A stretch of DNA of 60,000 bases from Acanthaster planci (Eukaryota > Echinodermata > Asteroidea > Valvatida > Acanthasteridae), in contig NW_019091607.1 of assembly GCF_001949145.1 (NCBI RefSeq), positions 176,220 to 236,219 on the forward strand. Direction: 5' to 3'. Position 1 is the stretch's first letter. Each line of letters begins with the position of its first letter. Below are positions 27,046-39,770 of the stretch, piece by piece. Position numbers and translations under genes: made by a program. The notes under the pieces were generated by a model. It searched no databases. It was not told the origin of the DNA and saw only the letters and a program-made list of their open reading frames with translations.

Positions 27046-27404
27046 TTGCGCCGGAGGTTGCCGCATGGAATCGTATTAACGTTTTTAATGAGCTTAGATC
27101 AAAGTGGCGCTAAAGATACTTCGAAGAACGTTTCAGTGAGCGTTTTCTCACCGTCCTCTCCTGAGGACACTCGTCTCTCGTTGACCACCAGAAGTGACAC
27201 TGACCAAAAAGTCCAATCAAAAACTTAAATTGCTTCTCTTCAGACCAATTTTGATATTTTGGGGGCTGGGTTAAAGATTTAATTGGAAGAATTATTGCGG
27301 TGCCAAGGGGGGCACCGTATTCACAGCATCCTATTGGCCGAAAAGGTATTTGACGCGCGCGGGCGTGGTGCCAACGCAGTAGTAGTGCCGTTTCTGATTA
27401 ACGG

Positions 27405-27818
27405 ACGGTTCATACTTTGGGCGAAAGCAAACACAAACGCGAATTAATGACGTCAGATCAAATATTCGCGCTCTGAATTCGCAGAAGTTGGACACATTTA
27501 AGCTCGAGCGAAATTTTGCTGCGAACCTTTCATGGCGTTAAATTCCTTTCGCTTTCACACTCGCCTGAAGTCTAAACCAGCTTTAACTGATTAGTTCTTA
27601 CATAATCCGCGAAAAATACTCTAGTGTGTTCTCCCTAAAAGGCCAGTTCGTACTAAAAGCGAATGTGGAAGCGAAGCGAATCTGACGTCAGGAAAGACTT
27701 GCAGCAAAATCTCCCTTGAGTTAAAATGAGTTCAACTTTTGACGAATTGGAAACGCGAGTATTTGATCTGACGTCACAAATTAAGGTTAATGTTCCCTTT
27801 TCATGCGAAGTATGGCCT
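27405..27818. mobile_element. ~414-bp palindromic (foldback) element
   Basis: The two halves are inverted copies about a centre near 27615. Outer arms: catacttt-gggcgaaa against ccatacttcgcatgaaa. Middle: tgacgtcagatcaaata on both. Inner: attttgctgc then cgctttcacactcgcct against cgcttccacattcgctt. Arm identity is roughly 70-75%. No coding sequence; consistent with an old MITE. Confidence 0.65.
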
Positions 27819-28479
27819 TAATGTAAAATTGACCTGAATGTAAAATCTCAGGCGACTGGGGGTGCTTTTAGAAAGGGGATCCAATCATTAAGGGTTATTC
27901 TGTTAAAAGATATGTACCAGATGCAGCTCAATCTCCAACTTTTAGGAGACATTTTAAAAGAAACATTTGGTTGGCACGCTGTGATTTAGAGGCAGAGGTT
28001 TAAAATATGGCGTTGACTCTCTGGAAGTGGATGACCTTGTATTGGTATCCACCAATTTTATCGATCTAATGAACGCTTGAGCCCCGCTCAGCCAATCAAT
28101 TTTCTACGGTCTCCGGCTTGGTTGCAGAAAAACGAAACAACATGCGTCAAAGGATATGCCGCTCAGAATGACCGATGTTCTATTTTGGTCTAACTGTGTT
28201 AAGATACACATTTGCCCGAGTGATAATTGCAACCCTGATCAAAGCAGATGTGCATGAATTTTTGAACATGTCATAAACCATGTTATGTGAGCTCTGTGTT
28301 GCATTGTGTTGCTACTCAAGGTTTTGTTTTCAGTATAAAATGCAGGTTTGGAGGTATCCCAAGGAGGTGAAAGGGCGTTTTTAAATTAAATCGCCTTGTG
28401 TTGACTCATTCGGTGGCAAGTACTGCAATAGCCTTCAGTCAAGGCGGCCGTTGCACCTCAGATGCTGGTTACACACCTG

Positions 28480-28752
28480 ATCCGACTACCCACCGCTACT
28501 TATAAGTGAGGCCTGTGCAGCAAAATAGCCATGCTCTAACTGTGATGCTAATATATTATCGTATGATGCAATACAGTAGGCAAACTTGTGAGGCTAGTCA
28601 GCGTCACGAAAATTTGGAAGCAGAAGCCTCGAACAAGCGTCACTTATAGTTTGCCTACTGTATTGCATCATACGATTATATCAGCATCGCAGCTAGAGCA
28701 TGGCTATCTTGCTGCACAGGCCTCACTTATAAGTAGCGGTGGGAAATCGGAT
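28480..28752. mobile_element. Hairpin element with ~105-bp near-perfect arms
   Basis: Arm 28480-28586 and arm 28648-28752 are inverted copies differing at only a handful of bases; both contain gcatcatacgat / atcgtatgatgc and taagtgaggcctgtgcagca. The ~60-bp spacer carries a further partial inversion (cttgtgaggct / agcctcgaacaag). High arm identity points to recent origin. Confidence 0.75.
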
Positions 28753-30429
28753 GGGTTACACGAATCTACTAGCACTGCTCTTTTTTCCGTGAGGAATGAA
28801 GGCCTATTCGTATTCATCCGGAGTGCCCCTTGCGCCTTGACTAAAGCTACTGCGGTGACACCGTGCCCGTCGACAGGTGCACCAAGGTGGTGCGCGGGCT
28901 TTATATAAGTCTCCTCAACTAATGGGGCACTGCGAGGTGCAAGTCTACATGCTTGCGATTGTGGTAGCATCACATTGGACAGGTCCATGTACGACGTTCT
29001 TGATTTTGAGGACTTAATTTGTAGGCCTAGAAAATCCTGGAAGAACTAAGCAAGGGAGGAATGCAAGGGAAAAGAAGAATGTTTGTTCCAAACTCGGGAA
29101 AGTTTTCTTTTCAATGAGAAGTATGAACTTTTCGACGAGACTGAAGGACTAGACGTATGCTAAAATGTCGATTTCCTTTTCTAATTCTAGAGAGAAGTGG
29201 GGGAGACTAACCTCACGCCCCTTTTTAAGGGGTATGCTTTGTGTCCACAGACGTCACTGTGATTTTCCAGGGGGGGAAGCAAACCACGTTTTTCCTTGGA
29301 GAATTTCCAGGAGGAAACACCAGCTTTGAAAAAAGGCTTTGAAAAAATGGTTTTTCAAGGAAAGTTTATTTGCACGTCTTTTAATCTTTATTTTTTGTTT
29401 CTTCCATTTTCGTTCCTTATTTTTTCGTGTTTTTTTTGCAATTTTTTCGGAGGGGGGGAAGCAAGCACCCCCTTGTCCCCTTGTGACGTCCACGCTCACG
29501 TTCATGTGCTATAGCGCCAAATAGAACTAAACATATAGCGGCCTTAGACTTATCCCTAGCTTTTTCCCGGTCATACACTGAACATCATCGAGAATATCTT
29601 CGTCGCGGGGTTCAATAAAACCACATTTCACACCACATTTAGTGGGACATGCATTTTGAAGACCTCCTGCAGGAACCAAGCCAGCTCATATTGAAGCTAC
29701 TGTCAGTTGGTTAAAAACAGGTAATTTCCGCAGCCACGGTAGACGTATTAAGGAATACGCTGGGAATGTTTCTAAAGCCGAGTATTCGTATAAAAATGCC
29801 CTCATGAGGACAAGTGCATTCATGCACCTAATTCATATTAAGGCATTTATGGGCAGGAGAGCAAGAGAAATCAGGTGTAAGTAGCCTTGTCGTTTCACCC
29901 ATTACGACGTGATGGCCACTGCGCATCGTCGGTAAACTGATTCAGACTTGACATTTTTGTATCGTTAATTTCACGATGCACTCCCGTGTCGCAGCGAACA
30001 CAAGTGGTCAATTTCAGGCATCAGTCTATTGCTGTGATGAATAGCAATGAACATACTTGTGAACGAGGTTGATTTTACTTTAGTCTGGCTCATACATCGC
30101 TGAATGAGAGACAGGGAAAAATTATCCTCTCTCATATTTCCTATACGCACAAGTTAAAAGTCTTACGCCTACGACTTACATCTCATACGTACGAAACTCG
30201 TAAGTTGGTATAGCAAAAGATGTAATTCATGTGTACGAGCCTAGCCCAAGAAGAAGAAATATTTTCACCATGTCCTTTAACAGTTTCAAAGGCTCATGAG
30301 GTTTTTTCGGGAGGGGTACGTTTTGTTTTAGTGCTACGAACTTCTGAGGGTAAGGGTCAGGGCTTTAAGTCGCCGATTCAGTCTGTGCCGTCTAAACCAC
30401 GTATACTATTGTATGCAATTATTTCATAT
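28753..30429. other. Gene-free stretch
   Basis: Contains TAGGCCTA at 29022 and two gggggggaagcaa tracts at 29268 and 29451, perhaps remnants of a G-rich element. Confidence 0.55.
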
Positions 30430-30506
30430 CTGCCTTTAAATCTCATCCTGCCAGAGGTAGGCTCGCTAAATACATCGGTTTCAAAAGCAGATTCAATCAA
30501 TCGATA
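30430..30506 (-). repeat. 77-bp dispersed repeat, copy 2 (inverted)
   Basis: Inverted partner of 23973-24049, 74 of 77 bases identical. It lies inside a minus-strand open frame (30614-30378), but all three differences would change an amino acid, which argues against protein-level constraint. Confidence 0.9.
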
Positions 30507-30599
30507 GTTGATCGGCTGATATCGCAGTTTCACACGGTTGTCCAAGGGGTACTTTTCATTCAAGACAATTCGCTGGGATGGTTTTAATTCCATGTAAGG

Positions 30600-30816
30600 C
30601 GCCTCGATTTTCATCTTGCAGTGCCATTGACATTGTCATCAGCTCGCTGTCTGTGTCGTCCCAGCCCTCCTCAACTTCGCGCCCGTCGTGACGCGTCGCT
30701 TTGGCAACATTATCATCTTCGTCGTCACTGTCACCGCCATCATCAACGTCAGGAAGCAAATGCGTGGGATGGTTGAATGTGGATGGAGTGAGTAAGCGAA
30801 GGGGTTGAAACCACAC
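30600..30816 (-). pseudogene. Acidic coding-like fragment, function unknown
   Basis: The minus-strand frame encodes DVDDGGDSDDEDDNV, then GREVEEGWDDTDSELMTMSM, with GC-rich third positions unlike the surrounding DNA. This looks like the acidic linker of a nuclear or regulatory protein. The open frame stops at 30556 and a different frame opens at 30614 (YMELKPSQRIVLNEKYPLDN), so it may be a frameshifted fragment or one exon with unrecognised edges. No strong acceptor or donor was found. It is not assigned to a family; it could be chance. Confidence 0.2.
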
Positions 30817-33800
30817 GTAAAGTTGTGATTGGCCAAAACGCTGTTGATCTCATTGGCATATGGAGGGAGGAGGCAGGGGGCAACTTGACCCTGAGGTTTT
30901 TTCTTTAACACAGACAATACTTCATAGATGAGTAGCAGAGTAATCGGTATGTTTATTTATCAAATGTTAGCACCAAAACCCTTAAAAAACAACACCACGA
31001 AATAAAAGTAAGGATGTTAAGACCGTAAGTAAGACTTTTGATATATTTTCTCTTCCCCAACATGTAAAATGAGCCAAAAGCCGCATTTGCTTATGATTTG
31101 GTCCCCCCCATCCGAATGATGTCAACATAACACGTCCGACAGGTTAGTACCTGATTCGTGGGTAGCTGTGAACCTTGACAAGCGTCGAATGGCACCAGGT
31201 GGCACCCGCTCTCTGAAGAGCCATTTCATGAATACAAACCGAGCCATTATAGATGGTATAAATTGAGTTTTGACTCCAAAACACCTCTAGAAAGGTCTCC
31301 ACCACCGCAACCAATATCTGTAGGAAGTTACGTTCCCGCAAAGTCTAGCCTCTCCTCCTATGTCACTCGTAGCCCGCATGGAAGTGGTTCTCGGTCTGAT
31401 GTGCACCATGCACTTCGTGGCAACTGTAAAGTCAGTTTTCAAAGAGTCCCAATTTCACACTACACCCACTTTTGAGAACGTTCACGCGACGGAATGTGTA
31501 CTGATGCTCAAAAGGAAGATTTCGTGACATTTTTGAAATTGGTCTATTGCTTAGGTACCAGCAGTGCTGTGATCTCAACAGTACTTTATTACAGCTAATC
31601 CTCGGTTTTTGTTCTGTGCCAAAACTGCAATGCATTTTAAATCCTTAAAACCAGTTGAAAGCCCAATCACTATAGTAACTTTTGTCTCTTTACATTCGGA
31701 CTGAAGTACCACTCCACTGAAGGTATGCATTTTGTCCAAATTGCCATAGGAATGACAGGATGAGATGGCTGGATATATATTGCGCGCTAAAAGGTTGCAT
31801 CATCTGGAAGGGGAGAACGCTTGCTTTTGTCATTTGCATTAGGCGCTGACCAACACATGGTATCATTTTATTGCAGTGCAGGCATATTGTAAAGCATACA
31901 GGCCGCATAGGTACCTGCATCTTACCCGATTCGTCATGTTGTGCAATAGCTTTAATGGATGCTTTCTGGAAGTAAACACGTTGAGTGCATGGATTCTTAC
32001 CCTAATTGCCGAAGGTCAGCAGTTAAAGTCACAGGAAAATGCTTCTTGATAACCAACACGGCATTTGCTGTCGGTTTTAAGATCAGGGACGAGGAGCGCA
32101 CCGTGCATGTGCAATGAGCAACAAAGTCCGCCGAATCTGAAGCCGTATGAGCAAGCACATTAGGCCCTTGTATTTAGTACTTTTAAGCATTCCTTGAAGA
32201 CAGTGCGAGCTCACAGCGAGTGCATATGAGTGTATTGATTAAAGAACCCATGAAATGTAATTTTATTGCAGTCCTCGGACATGCTATTTAGTGTCCCGTT
32301 TAACCTGATACTGAATTTTGTTGTACCATTTTAAAGGCTTTTGAAAACCTATCGATACTTTTTAATTAGAGTATAAAGAACAAAAGATGCTGCTAATTCA
32401 AGAAAAACGTATTACAACAATGCAAACTTGTCAATTGGATTCGAATTTACGTTGACGCGTCGACGACACGTACTAAAAATCAGCTGAAAATGTGTGCATG
32501 TTGAAATCTGGCACGGTAGCTAATGTTTGCCTTCGTTGGTAGGTGTGCCATTTGGATCAAACCCTACTGTACTGCACCCATCCAATTCTAAAGTGGCAGA
32601 ATGCCAAACGAAATGACTTACTGTTCTTTGCCAGCATGAGTTCGCACTTCACAAGAAGTACCCTAATGATTCAATCAATGCGTAAATCTAACAGAGGATA
32701 ACGAGTTTGAAGGAAGTTAATTCGATGTAAGAAAAAAATTAATAAAGAGAAAGTCAATTTGAACGCGTATACAACCATCGCGATTAACCGTGTTGTCACA
32801 AATCGTGTTCGCGTTAACCCTTAGACAATTCTTACAGGCTTATAGGTTGAATCCATATTGGGTTATTAAACATTACAAACATCCACGTATGCTCTTATTT
32901 TAAATCCGCTTCTCCCTAGGCCCATAATACAAACATAATGCACTGGAATACTATTGACTTAGTTGGCAATATTATTGAGAACCGTATGAGTTGATGACAA
33001 ATGACATTTAATAGTGTGACACCGAAAATTTAAAATGTTGTAAAGCGTTCTATATAATGTTCAGATTCTTTAATTGTTTAATAAATGGTTAATCTTTAAT
33101 TGAACTCGTACTACCTGTACGTCATGCATCTAATACAAGCACAACGATTAATTATATTTCTGACAAACCCAACTGAAGGTAGTACCACCGAAAACGTTTC
33201 CAAGTGGGATGTTTATCTCATTTCTAGCTCTTGGTTCTGCTGAAGTTCTGACCTGTTTAGCTGAGGAAAGTCGTAAAGCTTGCTCCAGTGGAACGCTATA
33301 TTAAAGGAGATTTATTTTAGGGTACATGGTAGTTTTTCTACTGTGTCAACAATTTGACGGTGCGCTGTTTTGCTTAAGTTTTGGTTCCGTTTTCTTGAGA
33401 AAAGAATGTCTTGCTCACTTTAATAAAGACAATATACTTTCTTAACCTTCATGCTCGCTTTTAGGCAATTTTACACAGGCGAAAACTCAGTCTAAATTAC
33501 CAGTAAAATTTGGTATTCGTAAGCGCTTTGTTGGACGGGAAAAGAAAAGTGTCTTTACTGTCGGGAAAGAATAATGTCACCAGATTTTGTTACTTTCTCG
33601 GTCGACTGTGACGCTGCGCAGTATAAATCGTCCAAGTAACATTTCCAAGCTAAGAAACGCTAACGGCATTCTTGAGGACCGTTACACTTTCGATCCGGCG
33701 CGGCTGGACAAGGATGACTCAGTGTCAATGGCAAATTGTCCCTTGACCTATAAACACATACAGAATATTGTATTCACCAAACTAGGTCAAGCGCGGCCGC

Positions 33801-34018
33801 CTTGAATTATACCACCTTACCAGTTCCAGGCTGTGACTTGCCTTCTTTTCATTTCATGAAACCCGAATTACAGTACAACTTGATATACCCCTTGAGCATC
33901 GCATCACCTGTTTGCCAGGGGGCGAACAAAATTTGTATCAGGGACAGAACTATGAAACATTGTCGTTTCTTTGATTTTATTTATTTAAATATTTTAAAAT
34001 AGCCCTTACTTAATTCTC
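30817..34018. other. Gene-free stretch with isolated splice-like signals
   Basis: On the minus strand, 31965-31926 is a 40-base segment between a strong acceptor (gtgtttacttccag) and a strong donor (gtaaga). It could be a small exon, but no neighbouring exon confirms it. The rest is AT-rich and featureless. Confidence 0.4.
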
Positions 34019-34092
34019 AACAACAACGACGACGACAACAACAACGGCAATAACGACGACGACAAGAAGAAAAAGAACAACAAACAACAAGA
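34019..34092 (+). repeat. CAA/CGA trinucleotide microsatellite
   Basis: Imperfect run of caa, cga and aag triplets over about 74 bases. No gene context. Confidence 0.85.
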
Positions 34093-34644
34093 AATTTATG
34101 ATTAATAAAGTAATGCTGTAAAAATCAAAGCAAAATACTTTAAATCACATGCACTAGAATCTGATATCAGTGCCATGTGACCAAAGACGAGGCCGTTTTA
34201 GTTTAGGTGTAGGCACCTTAGATTCCTTTCCATGCAGGCATGAGTAGTTGGAGTTTCCATCAGATCTATGACGTCGCGCTTTGTTTGCATATGCGTTTTC
34301 TGTGAGAGTAAAGCTAGTTTGATGTTGGATATTCCACTCTGCCTTACATTTTGTACAGTGAATGTCTAATTTTCTTCTCAACATTTGACACTGAAATAGG
34401 GTTCCACAGCAGGTGTTTCGGTTTTCAGAGACTGGACATTCCTATTAGGTTTCTACATCAAATGTCTAGTTTAGATATTGAAAATACTCATAGATGTCTG
34501 CGGCGAAAGTCTTATTTTGGGTGACATTCACTGTAGAAACTTATGGGAAAGTCATATTTCCCAAACCCGAGAAATTTGCGGTAGAAACCAGTGGAAATAG
34601 CCAATGTCCAATACTGAGGCTTTCGGTGCACAAACCTTCGGGAA

Positions 34645-34819
34645 NNNNNNNNNNNNNNNNNNNNNNNNNNNNNNNNNNNNNNNNNNNNNNNNNNNNNNNN
34701 NNNNNNNNNNNNNNNNNNNNNNNNNNNNNNNNNNNNNNNNNNNNNNNNNNNNNNNNNNNNNNNNNNNNNNNNNNNNNNNNNNNNNNNNNNNNNNNNNNNN
34801 NNNNNNNNNNNNNNNNNNN
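34645..34819. other. Assembly gap (175 N)
   Basis: Run of N. The flanks share the direct repeat atgtccaatac (34610-34620 and 34844-34854), so a tandem or dispersed repeat may have broken the assembly. Confidence 1.
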
Positions 34820-36860
34820 CTGTATATTGATATGGGAACGTCCGATGTCCAATACCGGTATCAAACAAACTTGACAGTTATGCGTCCCACCTCACTGCCA
34901 CTGGAGAGTGTGCGATGTAACCAAAGCGCAGTTACAGGTCAATACAGCCTATGTGCATATATGCGGGTGTACGTGCATCTAAAGTTGCAGTGGAAGCTGA
35001 CCTACCGTATCAAATTTACATCCGAACAAAATGCACCGATTCAATCCATTATTCAAATATCAGGTGGCATACTGACCTTGGAAAAGCATGGACCAATTTA
35101 TCCACAAACAAAATAGCAAAATGTAAATAACCTTTATTTTAATTTGCCGGTTTGTTATGATCTGAATTATGATTTTTTAAATAAATGATATGGGTATTTC
35201 GTCCTTTTTATTTTATTACTGGTAAAAAATGGATACTCGTTTTTCGAAAGTACCACATACTTCGAGAAATATAGTAGATAACCGAACTAAAGTGCCTAGG
35301 GCGGTCAACCGATGTGAATTCACTAAGGCCAAAGTTCCGATTCTGCTTCTACACATGACTTGAACCAACGTTCTCACAAACATCTTTCTGGTAAATGAAA
35401 AGCAGAGGTTTGATTAAAAGGTGCTTCATCAACTTCACCAGCCCAGTGTTGCTGCTTATTTGTTCGAATGTGGTTGTTGATTTCATATAATTTTGCTTTC
35501 CAATCAAAGTCCAACACTTTTGGGGACAATCCGTGCATGACGCGATCCACAGCTCACCTCGCACCTTACACGCGGGAATGCCATTAGGCTAACTTGGTTG
35601 CGTCATTGTACAGCGATGTTTCAACGCCAACATTTAACGCCTCATCAGCCGCCCCTGTGAGCTGGACGAGCCCGAAACCACTTAACTAACCGGCTACTTC
35701 AAAAGGTACAACATACACTTAATTATGGCGCCCAATACTACACAGGTGCAGCGGGTCAGTGGTGTCGAGTGCTCTCCACGGGGAGTAAAGACGACAGAAT
35801 CTTGGGGGGTATATACTTGCCGCTTTTATGGTGGACTTTCTGCTCCTGATTTATGTAAGCTGAAGTTGAAATTCCCCGAACTTAATCTTTACTGAAACGC
35901 CTGACCGCTGTCACCTCGATTCTCGCCAGTGTTTTTCCCGTCGGGGTGAATAAAACAGCACCTCGGGCTCCCGGGAGCCATTTTAAAGGCAAAAAAACCT
36001 TTTAGCCGACATTTTATTTGTTTGTTGTTTGGCGCAGATCTTCTAGCCAAAGGCAATTTTCACTTCCCATCAAAAACAGCACAGCGGCAAACATCAAAGA
36101 AACTGAGTGGAATAAAATTCATCTCCGATCAACTTGGAGAGTCGTGCCTGATCACTGTTTAATTACACGAATCATACTGATTCATAAATGATCGAAACAA
36201 GCCAACATGCACTAGTGGTGCGAAACTTGTGTCTGAGCCGGATTTGTATCAGGGAAGAAAACATCTGCAAGCCTTGTAACAGAGTGATGTAACGTTAATA
36301 TTTTTCGGCACGTGCCGCCCAGCCCTCTTAAGATTTTCGTTTGTAAATCATCTGGGTATTTTGTTACATAATACTTTTACTGCGATTGTTATAAAGGGGA
36401 TGGGCTCCACGCCCTCGATGTCTGTGTCCCTCACCAGGGCCCAATTTCTGTAAATGTGGACAGTGTTTGATTAACTTTATGTTGAATTTGATCCCGAAAA
36501 CCTTAATTGTCTTGATTTCGGTCGTCGATCCCGACTTTGTGTACGGGCAGCTGTTACTCATTCCGTCATTAGGTCATAACAATGATTAAATAAGCAGATT
36601 AACATATTTTGTGGGTTCGACTAAACATGCCGTCCCATCACTGTATACCTCTGCCCTCGAAAACCAAAGTCGGCAAACTGACCGACTCACCGAATGGTTA
36701 GCCTGTTCTCGGGTTTATCTCTCGTTGTAAGCCTTTCTGGCCTAGCCGTTCATGTATTTCTATTTGGATGTCAATGTAGTAAATATTTCAAAGATTCTCC
36801 AAACACGTCTTTATGTCTGATTCTTGGTCGGTCCAACCAATGTTTTCCTCCATCGTGCGC
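34820..36860. other. Gene-free stretch
   Basis: No feature recognised apart from the flank of the 175-N gap. Open frames near the gap are created by the N run. Confidence 0.55.
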
Positions 36861-36932
36861 ACTGGCGTAGCCAGGCTCTTTTTTGGGGGAGGGAGTTCAT
36901 CCAGGGCACAGTTGCCCCCCCGCTACTCCACT
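36861..36932 (+). mobile_element. Short internally deleted 'tggcgtagc' MITE copy
   Basis: Starts actggcgtagccagg and ends ccccgctactccactg within 72 bases. It keeps both inverted ends but has lost most of the interior of copies A and B. Confidence 0.5.
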
Positions 36933-38179
36933 GAGTTTGTCTAGTGTTGGGCTCGTTAAAACAAAAACTTTGGTAAATTGATGTGTGCCTACACTAAAGT
37001 GACGCATTTCAATACAATGCATACGGGGCTATAGCTGTCCTTCAGTTTCAAGACTGGGCGGGGGGGGGGAGTTGCAGTTGCTCTCCCGTCTGCGCCACTG
37101 TACAAAATCACCCTGGCATGCTGAAAAACAGTCCATAGGCTTCAATGAGAAGGCTGTTTTTGAGTGCCATTTCTCATGATTTCAATAGTTCAAAAGTTGT
37201 TGGATTTTTTCCCCTTCAACCTTCTTGTCACTGACATTCGTGCTGTTCTGGTGTAAGTAAGCATGAGTTACTGTAATTGTTGTTTTGTTTTCTTATCTTA
37301 TAAATCAGTTGATTTTTTTTGTCTGAGCCCATCTGACTTCAATTTTTGACAATCCCATTTCAACTAATCACTCAATTCTCTTTAAGTAGCATACAAACAA
37401 TGACAAAATCATATCACATTGCATGTCCTCAAAACAAACAACAAAAAATTTAGGTTAACATATTATGTATCAACAATCAATAAGTAGAGAGAACGGGCTC
37501 GAATACGACAATAATGTGAGAAGAGTTCATGAAATCCTCGTTTGAAAATTGTAAGCCTATACAGTAATCTGCAAACCTATATCCAAACCACAATCGATCC
37601 CCTTTTGAAATTTTTAAAAAAACTTGTATACAGGAAAGTTTTATGTGAAATTATCTGGAATTGTGAGGCAGCTGTATTTTTAAAATCTCCAACTTGCTGA
37701 TGCCCTGTGTAGCTGTGTTATTACTATAGACTCCGTCGACACTTAGTTCCATATTGCACTTGAGACTTCCACGGGGTTTACGGCTGCAATTGCAAAACGC
37801 GCATTAATATTGAACACCGTTAAATATTGGGCTCGGCGGCAACATGAAAACAAGTTCAACAGCCATCACATCAGCGATTTACCCACACACTGAAGATTTA
37901 CAAAGAGTTACCGGAAATGACACTGACACAAAGAGGCTGCATGCCCCGCCATATCCCAGATCCTGTCACAAACAAGTGCAAAGAGATCACAACAAAATAC
38001 TCCATAGATCTTTGATTATTTTCATTGGTACAAAAGCGCAGGAGATGAACTCACCCAAATTGAATTCATCAACTGACGAAATAAACGAAGTTCAATCCTT
38101 TTTTCTCGTTGGTAAGAGGTTATCATCAACTTTTGAGCTGTCAGGTTGTCCTAGATTAGCCCCCCCCCCACACACAAAA

Positions 38180-38229
38180 GCGGGTTATCCCCTGACAACC
38201 CCCCCCCCAAGCAGGTTATCCCCTGACAA
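38180..38229 (+). repeat. Short direct repeat between poly-C runs
   Basis: gcgggttatcccctgacaa and gcaggttatcccctgacaa are 31 bp apart, each preceded by a long C run. Probably local slippage or remnants of a G/C-rich MITE. Confidence 0.7.
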
Positions 38230-39487
38230 GGGAACTCAAATAGAAACATGCTCGCTGGAATGGTTTTCCTGAGTCGAAGTCTTTATTAGTTTGCAGCTTA
38301 TCATTACTATCGTCACAAACACAGACGCTAACCCACGTTCTCAACCACACTACCCCCATCCCAACTGAAAAAAAAACCAAATCAGGCTGGCATCTACCCC
38401 AAGCCTAACCCTGCCCAAACTCTTTAGCATTTATATTGACAGCTTCATTAAATCCCACGAATCCCTGGGCTTGCCTTGTCTAGCGGGCTCGATTTCTTAA
38501 AGGGGGAGGGTTAAACAAGGCAGGTTATTAGTCAGCCTTCTCCCCCGTAGACCCGAGAATTCGCGGGAAAAGGAAATCAATTTTGTAGCTATACCTTTTG
38601 CGTCCCCAGGGGTGAAGATGCTCGCGTTAGTGTATACTGCGCTTTGCCATGAGCAATTGTCTCACTCGATATTTCAAGAGCATGCCATTTTTTTCGGGGA
38701 ATGGCAGAGACTTGTTCGTTCGCCCCTGCGCACAGCTGACGCTACAACGACGATCTTCAACTCTATTAATTGAATGTCATTCATTATTTCCAAATCACTG
38801 CGGAGTCATTTTTTTTCTTCATTGGAAGAAGCACAAACGCCTGTGTGTATCCGGTCCGTCATACAAATCAACAAGTCAAAGGAAAATTAATCTGCACCTG
38901 CTGGTGCTATGTCGTGCAATGTCCCGAGACGTGGCTTACAGCGAATCTCTTTATCGCTACAAACACATTCGCACCATTTTGGCTTCAAAAGTGTGCAAAT
39001 ACTTTTGTACACTTGTACAGAAATCGATTTCAGAATATTCCCCAGTTTTATATAGGTCAAAACGTTCATATTTTGAAAGACTTAGAACACACAAACCTAG
39101 TATACATGGCAAGTGGAACTAGGGCCCCATCTCGGTAAAGTGAGACTCCAGGATAAATAGTCTCTAAAGCAGGGAAAGAATCGAAACAAGTGACCTTGCG
39201 ACCTATAGCCATATAGATATATTGAAGGATCAAGCGAGGAGGACATTCCATTAAACGACCATCCCGTATAAAGCTATTCTTTAGAACCGTGGGATGAAAA
39301 GCTACAAAAAACAATCAACTCGAACAAAGCCGCTGCAGGCCAATCCCGTTTTTTCCCAACCTTTTACAATGTGGGCGATTCACAATAGTGCGCAACCCAA
39401 TGCGCGTTTGGAAGGGTCGACAGATTTCGTGCGTTGTGATTGGCCAACGCGTTGTAAACTCTTGGAGGCGCACTTTTGATAATGGCC

Positions 39488-39770
39488 TGTATTCTTACCA
39501 CGGATGTATATATAAAAACCCCCTGGACTTTCAACGCCTTTGTATGAAATACAAACTAACCAGCGGCCATTTTACCGAGCCGAATACAAATGCGTGGGTA
39601 GGCTCGCTTCTATTGACGTCAGGAAGAACAAAGGCGGGCATTGCCGTGCAAGCTTTGTGTTCGGCTAAGTAAAATGGCCGCTAGTGGATTCAATGATATC
39701 TATTAGCTGATTAAGGGCATTGCGAGTCCAGTTTACTTTATATATTGCCTACGTCCGTGATTCTTACACG
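39488..39770. mobile_element. ~280-bp quasi-palindromic element
   Basis: Inner arms: agcggccattttaccgag (39562) and its inverted partner near 39655-39683. Outer arms: aggcgttgaaagtccag (seen inverted at 39518-39540) and gggcattgcgagtccag at 39714-39730, both followed by tttatata and a tccgtg block. Probably a decayed MITE; no open frame of note. Confidence 0.5.

Noticed and set aside
34494-35116. Open frames crossing the 175-N gap
   Set aside because: Length is created by the N run.
38649-39138. Two overlapping frames of 157 and 122 codons
   Set aside because: Both open in different frames of the same DNA, with no family resemblance; likely chance.
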